Shown: piece after piece, positions 55,159-64,000 of the stretch
Numbering within the stretch: position 1 is the first letter of the stretch
Layout of the letters: every line of letters starts with the position of its first letter
NCBI RefSeq assembly: GCF_000143415.4
Contig: NW_003314366.1
Location: 197,348 to 261,347 of the forward strand
From: Selaginella moellendorffii
Taxonomy: Eukaryota; Streptophyta; Lycopodiopsida; Selaginellales; Selaginellaceae
Direction of reading: 5' to 3'
Length of the DNA: 64,000 bases
Notes under the pieces: generated by a model
Seen by the model: the letters and a program-made list of their open reading frames with translations, nothing else
What the model was told of the DNA's origin: nothing
Database searches by the model: none
Program-made: the position numbers and the translations under genes

Positions 55159-58100
55159 ATGGCCTTCAGGGTTGGGGAAAAGGTTTACATTTTGAATGGT
55201 GGGAAGAGAGTTGCAAAAGGGACCCTTGTGTCTATGGATCGGAACTTTGTTATACACTGTCAAAGGCTTGGGGAAGGCAATGCTGCTGTATCAGTAGAGA
55301 CTGTCTTCGATGGGAATGTGGTCGCTATTGAACGAGGAGAGATGGTCGTCGGGGTAAATGTTGTTGTTGCCTTGAAAAATCTGCAGAAGAAAGCAGATGT
55401 TGGGGACAGCGCAAGTGCGACGCATGTTCCCTCCATGGATCTTAAGAACCGTACTACATGGATTCAGGCAAAAGTGTTTCTAAACAACCCCGAGGGGGAG
55501 GTGGTAGCTGAGGGCTTAGCCATAGTTGTCGATCCAAGAGATGCGGTTGCTAATCAAAAATTGGGCTGGGATGATATTGGAGTTGCGATTTTAGAGGTTG
55601 TTGACACAGAAGAAAACAGTCTGACTATTGGAAGCATTATGCGGTGGAAATTGAGGCATTTAGTGTTTGAGAATGTGAAGGATTCACAATCAAACACCAC
55701 TACAACTGATGACAGAACATCTCTTCATGGGAAAAGAAAGTACACCTTCCTACAGCGCAGCCAAAGGGATCTAAGCAACAAACTGAAAAGGCAGAAAATG
55801 GCGATGGAGGTTCGAATGGTCTCGACAGTTGCTTGTTGCAAGAGGAGGTGCTGTCAACATGCTGATTGAGATGCTATTGAAGAGGAGAGAGCAAGATACA
55901 AGACATTGTCCTGGAAGGCAGCTCGCAATTTTGTGTATGAGGCATTACGGTCATCTGTTGATGCTTCAGAACATCAGGTGGGGGGCATGGTCTTCCAGAG
56001 GGGTTTGGTCTGCATGAAGGCATGGAGAATCATTTATGGAGTCCCTTAAAGCACATTCTACAGAATCAAAACTGAGTTCGAGGAACAAAGGGTTCAATAG
56101 ACAGTCCATGGGAACGACGGTACGCACAAAACCAGGGGTCATGTTGTATATGGAGAGGCAATCTTCAAGAGGTTTGTCGAGACATGTAGCGAGCAGCAAC
56201 CACATAAAACCCGCCTCTTAGAAGATGGAACACGAGACACCCAACGAGTTCTCCCTTCCATGTATACCAAGGGGGCCATATTGGAAGATGTGAATCGGGA
56301 ACTCTAGAGTAATGGCTACAGGAAGCTGAGCCAATCTAGATTTAGTAGATTGTGGAGCAACAGGTTCAGGGATGTGAGTATAGGAAAGTACTCTAGCTTT
56401 TCAAAGTGTGACGAGTGCACTGCTATCAAAATGGCTTTGTCGAAGAATTCTTGCAGCGCTCAAGGGCGAGAGACGTTGGTTAGAAGGCGGCTCGACCACA
56501 ACATCGAGCAGAGAAGCTGCAGGACTGCATATTATCATAACAGGATTCTCTCCATGGAGAGACTTGACTCTTACCTCTGCATCATCCACGACAAAATGGA
56601 CCAGAAAAAGACGTGCTTACCTCGACTCAATCCTGCCCCCAAGGCAATCTCTTCATCCATGCAGCTGCCTGTGTCTCTGTTTGGCATAATCACTCATCGG
56701 CATGTTGCCCAGAATTATGGGAACTTCTTTGTACCTCTATGGGTGGCGGGGGTGCAAACATGATGATTGCGTCCCTAGCAAAACACTTAAGGTCTCTCCA
56801 AAGTGCGCAGACTGAGCTGAACGGCCAACCCTTGCATAAGGCCCTTGTCGATCGAACCCCATACAGGGTTCAGCTGGAGGAGGAGCAAAGGCTTGCAGTA
56901 TCGCGTGGGGCCCCATACCATCCCAGTGAATATATTGGCCGTCAGATTTTAGGGTTATCACGTGAGGCCTCATGCCATTCCGACGAGGCTGGTCGCCCGG
57001 TGAATGCACAGCCTCATCCAAACGAAGCAGAATCTCAAGGAAGTTTTTGCGGCCGATGTGGCCTTCCACCCCATCTTCTGCTCCAAACAGACAATGCTGG
57101 CAGTGAGAACAAAAACATGTACGTCTTCGCGTACTTGGCAATGCTTGTTGCCAAAGGCATATTTGAAACTGTTACACTTGGCTTTCTCATGGTTGGGCAC
57201 ACTCATGAAGACGTCGATGCCATGTTCAGTCACTTGGCAGAGTCCCTCCGGTGATCCAATGTCCTCACCCTCCCACAACTCTACGATGAATTCCAAAATT
57301 GCATCAAAGGCACTGTTGAAGCTGCACTTGTGACAGAGGTTCCAGACTTTAAGGGGTTTGTAAGAGGCCATATCAGGGACGGATCCGAAACGCTGATTGG
57401 CCACTCCAAGCCTCTTCAGTTTCATTTCAGCATGCGTGACGGTGCTCCAGTGATGAGGTACAAGATGAGAGAATGGGACACAGTGTAGCTACCAGTGGAT
57501 GGCATTGAACTCTTCAAGAGAGATCCCATAACTAGGGAACCTATGATTCCTCAGGGTTCCCCACGGCCGATGCACCCGGATGGACTCAAAGACCAGGAAA
57601 GTATAGTGGCCGGGATTAGATAGCATATTGCCTTCTGGAAGAGGGGGTTGGTGTTTGGTGGAGAATCCTATTTTAAGAGGTGCAAGCCTTTGCTTGAATA
57701 CTGGGAGAAGATTATATCTACTATCCAAAATGGGCCGGTTGTATATGAAGAATTGGAAGAGTCCTTTTGGCCAGAACCTAGAGCACCAGATAGTAGCGGA
57801 ACAATGTCCTCTGGAAATGCAGTGACAGATAACGATGTTGAGGATCACTATTGTGGGCCGAGGAACAAGAAGCCGGATTCAGCATTCAATCCAGTACAGG
57901 TCTGCAAAGGAATGGTCGTGCTTGTCAGACCCAGTAATAAAAAACAAATGATATGGGTGGGGCGCTGCATCACTGATGCAGAGGAGGACGCAGAAACTAA
58001 CTCCTTCAATGTAACTGTGGAGTGGTTCAAGCCAAGTTCCGGATATACGAAGGATTGCCTAGAAAAGAGATGGGTGCTGAATCCAAGGGATCCTAGCATG

Positions 58101-58299
58101 AGCATATCGGTGGATAATGTTGTGCATGGTTGGATGCGGAAGCAGAGTGCCACCATCACCTTGCCAGACCATGCAAGAGATGCAGCAAGAGCATTCATAA
58201 CCCGGGTTCAAGGTGAGATTCATTAATATTCCTTTACTAAGTTTCTAATGTATTTTATTTCAAGGTGAACAATCCGAATCTGAATCAGAGGAGGCGTGA
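55159..58299 (+). pseudogene. Broken transposase gene of transposon copy 2
   Basis: Same gene as 37770-40908, about 98% identical by eye. It carries in-frame stops at 55867 (TGA), 56047 (TAA), 56098 (TAG), 56305 (TAG), 57252 (TGA), 57488 (TAG) and 57621 (TAG), and a one-base deletion near 56740 in a run of G. At every nonsense site copy 1 has TGG, CGA or CAG, so all are C-to-T or G-to-A changes. The start codon, the DUF7869-like blocks and the terminal 49-nt intron are still visible. Confidence 0.9.
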
Positions 58300-58915
58300 T
58301 GGCATGTGGCCCTTTGCACTAGTATATCTTAATACCGGTCTGAGAAATAGAATGGCATGTGCCCTCAGGCCTTTTACTAAATCACCTTTGAAAGAAATGC
58401 AAGCCTCTATGTCGTAAAAAAAAGGTACTAGAGAAATTCCTTAATAATATGAATGTTATTTAGTTTCATGAAAATACACTAAGGGTCAAATGAGTTAAAT
58501 GACTTCTCCAGACTAGCAATGCCTCTTGCTACACCTTCACAATTAGATTCGTTAGAAAAAGATAACATTGAATAATATCTAAATGTTCTCACCATTAAGT
58601 TATATGTCTAGCTAATAGGAATGATGTTCATCTTGGAAAGCTCACCACACGCTTAATGAACAAACAAATAGTGTGTGCGCGCATGCCATCGCTCTTCTTT
58701 AGCTTCAGATTCGGCTTGTTCACCTTAACAATGAGATTTATTATACAACCAGATGGACTCAGTCTGGACACAAAGTCACCGCGCTAGTCACCATGCCCCA
58801 GATATGTCTAGCCCCTGGACAAAAAATATATAATTTCACGTCATTTTCAAATACTTGAAAATTTGTACCTAGTCCCATTTTACTGAATAAATCCCACTTT
58901 AACAAAATAAAGCTT

Positions 58916-59223
58916 TCTATCAGGATTCAATGGTATAAATGAAAAGAAATTTAAGCATGTTGAAGGTGCTATGTTAACCTTTAACTCCTCTAAAAAATGG
59001 TGAAAGTCCTTTATATCCATGTTTAAAAGAAGGTCTTCCTTGGTAGAAAAATGTAAAATCACCTTTTAAAGATTTCTTGCCACCACCTTGCCACCTAGGC
59101 TTTGACCCATATTGTGATCTTTTTACAAAATCTCTCATTCAAGGGAAGCTCATTTTTTCCCCTTTTCTTGATCTTTCTCCTTGCTCTTAAACAAACATAC
59201 CAAATATACCCACACCACCCTTT
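58916..59223 (-). pseudogene. Weak retroelement-like remnant into which transposon copy 2 and the Cassandra array inserted
   Basis: Minus-strand text includes HFLEELKVNIAPSTCL and a basic RWQGGGKK-like stretch, reminiscent of a gag polyprotein, without a decisive motif. Possibly continued at 60787-61000. Low confidence. Confidence 0.25.
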
Positions 59224-60786
59224 TGTAAGCTTTTAAGTTTGGACTTCCTAAGAGGTCACCCAGCCCAAGTACTATTCAAACGCAAAGACATTTAACCCCA
59301 AATATCCTAAAACCCTTAACCGATTGGAAAAGAGGGTGCACTCTTGTTCATGGGCCCTTTTCCCTCCCAAGACCCTTAACCGATTGGAAAAGGGGGTGCA
59401 CTCTTGTTCATGGGCTCTTTTCCCTCTATATTTGAACCCTATAGATCATCTCTCAAGTCGTTCCCTTTGGTTGCTTACAATCCACTACGCTTCTCTACAT
59501 GTTCACGCCCTCGTGAACGGAAGCTGAGAGCCGCAACTCTCCCGAGAGCCTCGCTCTCTTGACACCCTACCCCTCGGGTCGAGCCCACCAACATGTGGTG
59601 TGATTCCCTTAGCCAACCAACAGAGTCGGACCCGAAACCCGCTCTAATACCAAAATACCAAATGTAACGCTCCTGAGTTTGGACTTCCCGGGAGGTCACC
59701 CAGCCCAGTACTATTCAAACCCAAGGATGCTTAACCCCAAGTATCCCAAGACCCTTAACCGATTGGAAAAGAGGGTGCACTGTTATTCATGGGCCCTTTC
59801 CCTCTATATTTGAACCCCAACGGATCATCTCTCGAGTCGTTCCCTTTGGTTGCTTACAATCTACCATGCTTCCTTGCAAGTTCACGCCCTTGTGAACGGA
59901 AGCTGAGAGCCGCAGCTCTCCCGAGAGCCCTGCTCTCTTGACACCCTACCCCTTGGGTCGAGCCCAGCGGGAGCAAACTGGACCAGCCAGATGTCAATCA
60001 ACATGTGGTGTGATTCCCTTAACCAACCAACAGAGTCAGACCCGAGACCGCTCTGATACCAAATTTAAGCTCCTGAGTTTGGACTTCTTGGGAGGTCACC
60101 CAACCCAGTACTATTCAAACCCAAGGATGCTTAACCCCAAATATCCCAAGACCCTTAACCGATTGGAAAAGGGGGTGCACTCTTGTTTATGGGCCCTTTC
60201 CCTTTATATTTGAACCCCATAGACCGTCTCTTAAGTCGTTCCCTTTGGTTGCTTACAATCCACCACGCTTCCCTGCAAGTTCATGCCCTCGTGAACGGAA
60301 GCTAAGAGCCGTAGCTCTCCTGAGGGCCCCGCTCTCTTGACACCCTACCCCTCGGGTCGAGCCCAGCGGGAGCAAACTAAACCTGCCAGATGTCAATCAA
60401 CATGTGGTGTGATTCCCTTAGCCAACCAACAGAGTCGGACCCGAGACTCCTCTGATACCAAATGTAAGCTCCTAAGTTTGGATTGCCGAGCCCAGCGGGA
60501 GCAAACTGAACCTGCCAGATGTCAATCAACATGTGGTGTGATTCCCTTAGCCAACCAACAGAGTTGGACCCGAGACTCCTCTGATACCAAATATAAGCTC
60601 GTAAGTTTGGACTTCCCAGGAGGTCACCCAACCTAGTATTATTCAAACGCAAGGACGCTTAACCCCAAATATCCCAAGACCCTTAACTGATTGGAAAAGG
60701 GGGTGCATTTTTGTTCATGGGCCCTTTTCCCTCTATATTTGAACCCCATGGATCGTCTCTTAAGTCGTTCCCTTTGGTTGCTTACA
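59224..60786 (-). mobile_element. Cassandra-like TRIM concatemer (five LTR units, one truncated)
   Basis: LTR copies at 59224-59479, 59663-59858, 60064-60257, 60463-60486 (truncated) and 60592-60786 alternate with internal segments carrying the TGGTATCAGAG-type primer site (minus strand). The outermost ends are flanked by the same 5-bp target duplication CCTTT (59219-59223 and 60787-60791). The first LTR has an internal duplication of about 58 bp. 5S rRNA-like blocks are present in all full LTRs. Confidence 0.9.
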
Positions 60787-61737
60787 CCTTTTGAGCATCT
60801 TTTCCCTTGGCATTAACTAGAAATGTTGATATTAATGTCTTTCCTTAAGCATGCTCCTCTTCCTCAACAATATCATCCCAACTTTGCTTTTTAGGCTTTA
60901 TAGAAGATTCATTTAGTTTTAAATTAGATCCACCATTGGCTATCTTTCTACATTCAACTCTTCAAGAAAATGCTGCAACAATATTGTAAAAGAAACTCAC
61001 ACTTTGAAAATTGATTCTCTCCATATATGCAAGAATCATCATATAAATCCCTTAATACTAAGAAGGGTGCAATGAATAAACTCATCACTTAAGCCATGTG
61101 TTATGAAATATTTGACACATCAGTTTGGTGATGCTTCCTTAATCTCTTGCTAACACAGCCCAGTCACTTTTTGCTTGTTGGTGGCAACCTCATGATGCAA
61201 TAGAAGTGTGTACATATAACCTAGCCTCACAATGTGTTTTAGATGCTAAGATAAGATCTCCACACATGCTCACTCCAAAGTACTCAAGACACTAATAGAA
61301 ACACACTTACTGTTCAAACAAAAGAACCCACAAAATGAATGTGAGCATATTCCAAAACCACACTCAAGATGCTCAAAAACACACTCACTCTAGAGCACAC
61401 TCCAAGAAACACTATTAAATGCATAATCCTTGAGGGGGTGGGGTGAGGCTTGGCTTTTCCAACGAGGCCAGAATGGTGCCACCTAACCCTTGCTCCCCAT
61501 GCAGAAAGATTCCAGAGCTAGCTCCACCCCTCTTTGATCACAAGCACAAGTTTGTGCAATACACACTGTTAGTTGCTGCCATCCCTGGCAATGTAATACT
61601 TCACCAGCGGCTCCAGCAGTTGCCTATGGCTTAAGTACTCCAAGAGAGATTTTCCATCTGCACAGACGCCCTCACTGGCCCTTTGGACCAGAGAAGAACC
61701 ACAACATCATCATAACGCCTAATCACACCCCCTACAT
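60787..61737. other. Unassigned stretch downstream of the second PPR gene
   Basis: Low-GC sequence up to about 61430 with short repeats of CACACTCA and CTCAAGA but no coding block, then higher-GC sequence that is probably the PPR 3' flank. Nothing else recognised. Confidence 0.4.
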
Positions 61738-64000
61738 CTAGACAAGATGAGGAAGATCCCTACTTGTGTCACACAGGCCGGACACCATGACATAGGCTGA
61801 GGAGCTGCGCGAATCGAGCTCGGCCATCTCCATCGCTGCCCAAGACCCCATGGAAGCGTCATGATGGACAACACATGCCGAGAGGAGCGTCCTCCATGTT
61901 GCAACGTCGGGAGAGAATGGCATTCCATCAATCAATTCCTTGGCTTCCGCAACCATTCCCAGCCTTGCCACAAGATCTACCATCACTCGGTACTGGCTCG
62001 CCGAGGCTCTCAATCCATAGTCCACCACCATCGCCATGAAACGACCCCATGCCTGTTCCACCATCCCGGCTTTGCTACACGATGCCAGAAGCGTCGTGAA
62101 TGTGAGTCCGTCTGGCTCCACACCTTGGAGCTCCATGAGATAAGCGCTGTGGAGAGCCTGATCGACGTCTCCTCTCGTGGCGTGGAGGGCAATGATGGAG
62201 TTCCAAGCTAGAGTATCCTCTTGGCAGTCTGTGTGGCGATTAAAAAGCTCCATTGCTTCTTCCGTGTGCCCATTCCTGGTGTATCCCACGACTACGGCCC
62301 ACAAACTGGGAGCTTTGTTTGGGATCGCGTCAAAGATGTTCCTGGATTCTTGGAGCAGGCCTTTTTCCATCAGTGCCAAGATCACGTAATTGCAAAGAGC
62401 AGTGCTCCACTCAGGAATTCCCATGAACAAGCTCCTGGCCTGCTCGATCTTCTCGTTCCAGAAATAGGTGTGGATCATGGACGCAAACGAGGAGATTTCC
62501 CACTGTGGAACACGATCAAAAACGGCTTTTGTAGCTTCCATCGAGCTGCTGCTCGAGCTCGAGGACATCAAAACGTTCCACGAGGCAGAGTCTCGTCTAG
62601 GCATTCCATCAAAATGAGCTTTCGCTTCTTCCTGGAGGCACGAAGAAGCAAGACTTTCAAGCATGGCATTGCTCGCTTGCGTGTCCAAGCTCGGCATCCT
62701 CTCAAACACACTCTTGGCTTTCTCACAATTGCCACCCTCGCCATAAGCCGAGAGCATCGCGGTCCAAGTTCTCACACTTCTTTGCGGGATTCTTTGAAAC
62801 GTTTTCTCGGCTTCCACGAGAGAACCATGGCCAGCGTACGCTAGAAACATTGAGCTCCACAAATCGGCACCACGCTGGACCATAGTTTCAAAACGAGCTT
62901 TCGCTCTCTCGATCCCGTCAACAACAGCAGCGTAGGCCGAGATCATGGCACCGCACGACATCAAATCCCACTGCGGCATCAAGCTAAAGAATATCTCGGC
63001 AACTGCTGCTGTCCCAGCGTCCCTAATCATCGTGGACCACGAATACCCATTGCGACAAGGCATTCCATCGAAAAAATCTCTAGCTGCCCCAAATTCTCCA
63101 GCTTGAGCAAGTCCAGCGAGCATAGCGTTTGACGAGAAAGCATCGTGCTGGGGCATACGATCAAACGCTTCTTTTGCCTCGAGCATATGCCCATTCTCGG
63201 CATAGCCTTTGAGCATCACAACCCACGAAACCAGGTCCTTCTCTGGCATTCTCTCTAGGATCTCTAGCATATCACTCACACTGCCAGCCATGTAAAATGC
63301 TTGTAATAGTGCTGTGAAAGACACTCCACTCCACAGTGGCATCTTTTCAAAAGTCACCCGAGCAAGCTGAGTTTCGGTATTTGCAGAAAGAAAAACGTTC
63401 CAGCACTTGAGATCTCTTTCTGGCATAGTATCAAAAATTTTCTTAGCTTGTTCGAGGCTGCCAATGCTACCATACATTTTGATCATATGGCTGCATGACA
63501 CGATGTGGTGCTCCGGCATTGCCTGGAACAAATTCGTGGCTTTAAAGACATGCCCGCCTTCCGCGAAAAAAACCATGAGGCCCGTACACGTCACAATGCT
63601 CCACGCAGGCATCTTGTCGAATGCCGCCCTTGCTTCGTCGAGCATACCGTGCAGTCCGTACGCCCTCACCATGGCCGTCCATGCCATGACATCGCGCTCC
63701 TGAAGGCCGTCAAAGATGGCCTTGGCGTCCTCCACACTGCCAACGTACCCGTCATGCCCGTACGCCGCGAGTACCGCAGTGCCCGACGTCGCATTGTGCT
63801 CCGGCATCCTTTCATACGCGTTTATTGCGGCTTCAAAACTGGCCGCCTGGATGAGCGCGGCGATGGCGGTGTTCCATGACACGACCGTCCGATGCGGCAT
63901 GTCGTGAAACAAATCTAAGACGACCAGAAGATGCCCGTGCAGGGCAAATGCAGACATCATAGCATTCCAGGCAATGGCGTCCGAATCTCGAATCGCGACT
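61738..64000 (-). CDS. PPR protein (PLS type, no DYW domain), 5' end outside the window
   Basis: Open from the right edge (frame reads AIRDSDAIAWNAMMSAFALHG upstream of 63960) to a TAG at 61740-61738; at least 753 residues are visible, no introns. About 20 short S-type repeats with cores like MPEHN, MPERDLKCWNVFLSA and MPEKDLVSWVVMLKGYAENG are followed by a final P/L/S block (MELQGVEPDGLTFTTLLASC, YRVMVDLVARLGMVAEAKEL) and part of an E1 motif (PDVATWRTLLSACVVHHD). It stops at AYVMVSGLCDTSRDLPHLV, so E2, E+ and DYW regions are absent. Such proteins may act with a DYW partner in trans, or this one may be truncated. Confidence 0.9.
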   Translation of the reverse strand, partial: VAIRDSDAIAWNAMMSAFALHGHLLVVLDLFHDMPHRTVVSWNTAIAALIQAASFEAAINAYERMPEHNATSGTAVLAAYGHDGYVGSVEDAKAIFDGLQERDVMAWTAMVRAYGLHGMLDEARAAFDKMPAWSIVTCTGLMVFFAEGGHVFKATNLFQAMPEHHIVSCSHMIKMYGSIGSLEQAKKIFDTMPERDLKCWNVFLSANTETQLARVTFEKMPLWSGVSFTALLQAFYMAGSVSDMLEILERMPEKDLVSWVVMLKGYAENGHMLEAKEAFDRMPQHDAFSSNAMLAGLAQAGEFGAARDFFDGMPCRNGYSWSTMIRDAGTAAVAEIFFSLMPQWDLMSCGAMISAYAAVVDGIERAKARFETMVQRGADLWSSMFLAYAGHGSLVEAEKTFQRIPQRSVRTWTAMLSAYGEGGNCEKAKSVFERMPSLDTQASNAMLESLASSCLQEEAKAHFDGMPRRDSASWNVLMSSSSSSSSMEATKAVFDRVPQWEISSFASMIHTYFWNEKIEQARSLFMGIPEWSTALCNYVILALMEKGLLQESRNIFDAIPNKAPSLWAVVVGYTRNGHTEEAMELFNRHTDCQEDTLAWNSIIALHATRGDVDQALHSAYLMELQGVEPDGLTFTTLLASCSKAGMVEQAWGRFMAMVVDYGLRASASQYRVMVDLVARLGMVAEAKELIDGMPFSPDVATWRTLLSACVVHHDASMGSWAAMEMAELDSRSSSAYVMVSGLCDTSRDLPHLV

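Larger units (their letters stand above)
48268..58915 (+). mobile_element. Large TIR DNA transposon, copy 2 (both ends present, transposase broken)
   Basis: Left TIR at 48268-48291 (AAGCTCTATTT, GTTAAAGTGGGA) and right TIR at 58892-58915 are inverted copies with two mismatches over 24 bp. TCTA flanks both sides (48264-48267, 58916-58919), a possible 4-bp target duplication. Length 10,648 bp. Noncoding and transposase regions are nearly identical to copy 1, but the cargo segment 48548-52014 differs completely. It lacks a 225-bp block found at about 35850-36073 in copy 1. Confidence 0.85.

Noticed and set aside
41633-60786. 5S rRNA genes
   Set aside because: The 5S-like blocks occur only within TRIM LTRs and are shortened and diverged; they are part of Cassandra-like elements.

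Overview
The window is nuclear DNA of a vascular plant, most likely the lycophyte Selaginella (S. moellendorffii or a close relative). The reasons are very short introns (mostly about 45-70 nt) in compact GC-rich genes, two intron-poor PPR genes built from runs of short S-type repeats, plant-only families (CBL, GUX-type GT8, chloroplast glutamyl endopeptidase), and an axonemal gene (CASC1/DNAI7/IC97 type) that only plants with swimming sperm keep. The species call is an inference.

Layout. 1-6.4 kb: three minus-strand host genes (CBL calcium sensor, truncated by the window edge; chloroplast DEAD-box helicase of the RH3 type; GUX xylan glucuronosyltransferase). 6.9-14.2 kb: a graveyard holding two degenerate partial copies of the glutamyl endopeptidase gene, one nearly complete Crinkler/RHS-like NTPase-nuclease gene ending in a PHD finger but carrying an in-frame stop, a second fragment of it, a truncated coiled-coil gene and a decayed MORC ATPase gene. 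15.2-30.0 kb: intact genes for glutamyl endopeptidase, isoaspartyl peptidase/L-asparaginase, a Golgi-type methyltransferase-like protein, a secreted PL7/citrate-binding-like protein, the CASC1/IC97-like protein, a RINGv membrane E3 ligase and a PPR-DYW editing factor. 61.7-64 kb: a second PPR gene lacking a DYW domain, running off the right edge.

30.4-60.8 kb is nested mobile DNA. A decayed minus-strand Ty3/gypsy element (A) spans 30.46-48.09 kb with recognisable LTRs, PPT, integrase, RNase H, RT, protease and gag pieces. It is interrupted by (i) copy 1 of a large DNA transposon (33.08-41.43 kb), (ii) a 579-bp Cassandra-like TRIM whose LTRs carry 5S rRNA-like sequence (41.63-42.21 kb, TSD AGCTG), and (iii) a second Ty3 element (B, about 42.83-47.22 kb). 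Copy 2 of the DNA transposon (48.27-58.92 kb) follows, then a Cassandra concatemer (59.22-60.79 kb, TSD CCTTT).

The DNA transposon is the most interesting object. It has about 24-bp terminal inverted repeats and encodes a plus-strand protein of about 1030 aa with a DUF7869-like, DDE/D-looking core. The opposite strand carries a second gene whose N-terminal module is nearly identical in both copies. Its C-terminal part is completely different: a ParB/sulfiredoxin-like domain in copy 1, and an acidic region plus an FCP1/NIF-like HAD phosphatase domain in copy 2. Copy 1 has an intact transposase but lacks the right end. Copy 2 has both ends but a transposase broken by C-to-T/G-to-A transitions. 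Both copies are studded with a 22-bp palindrome that repeatedly sits inside tiny (34-54 nt) introns.
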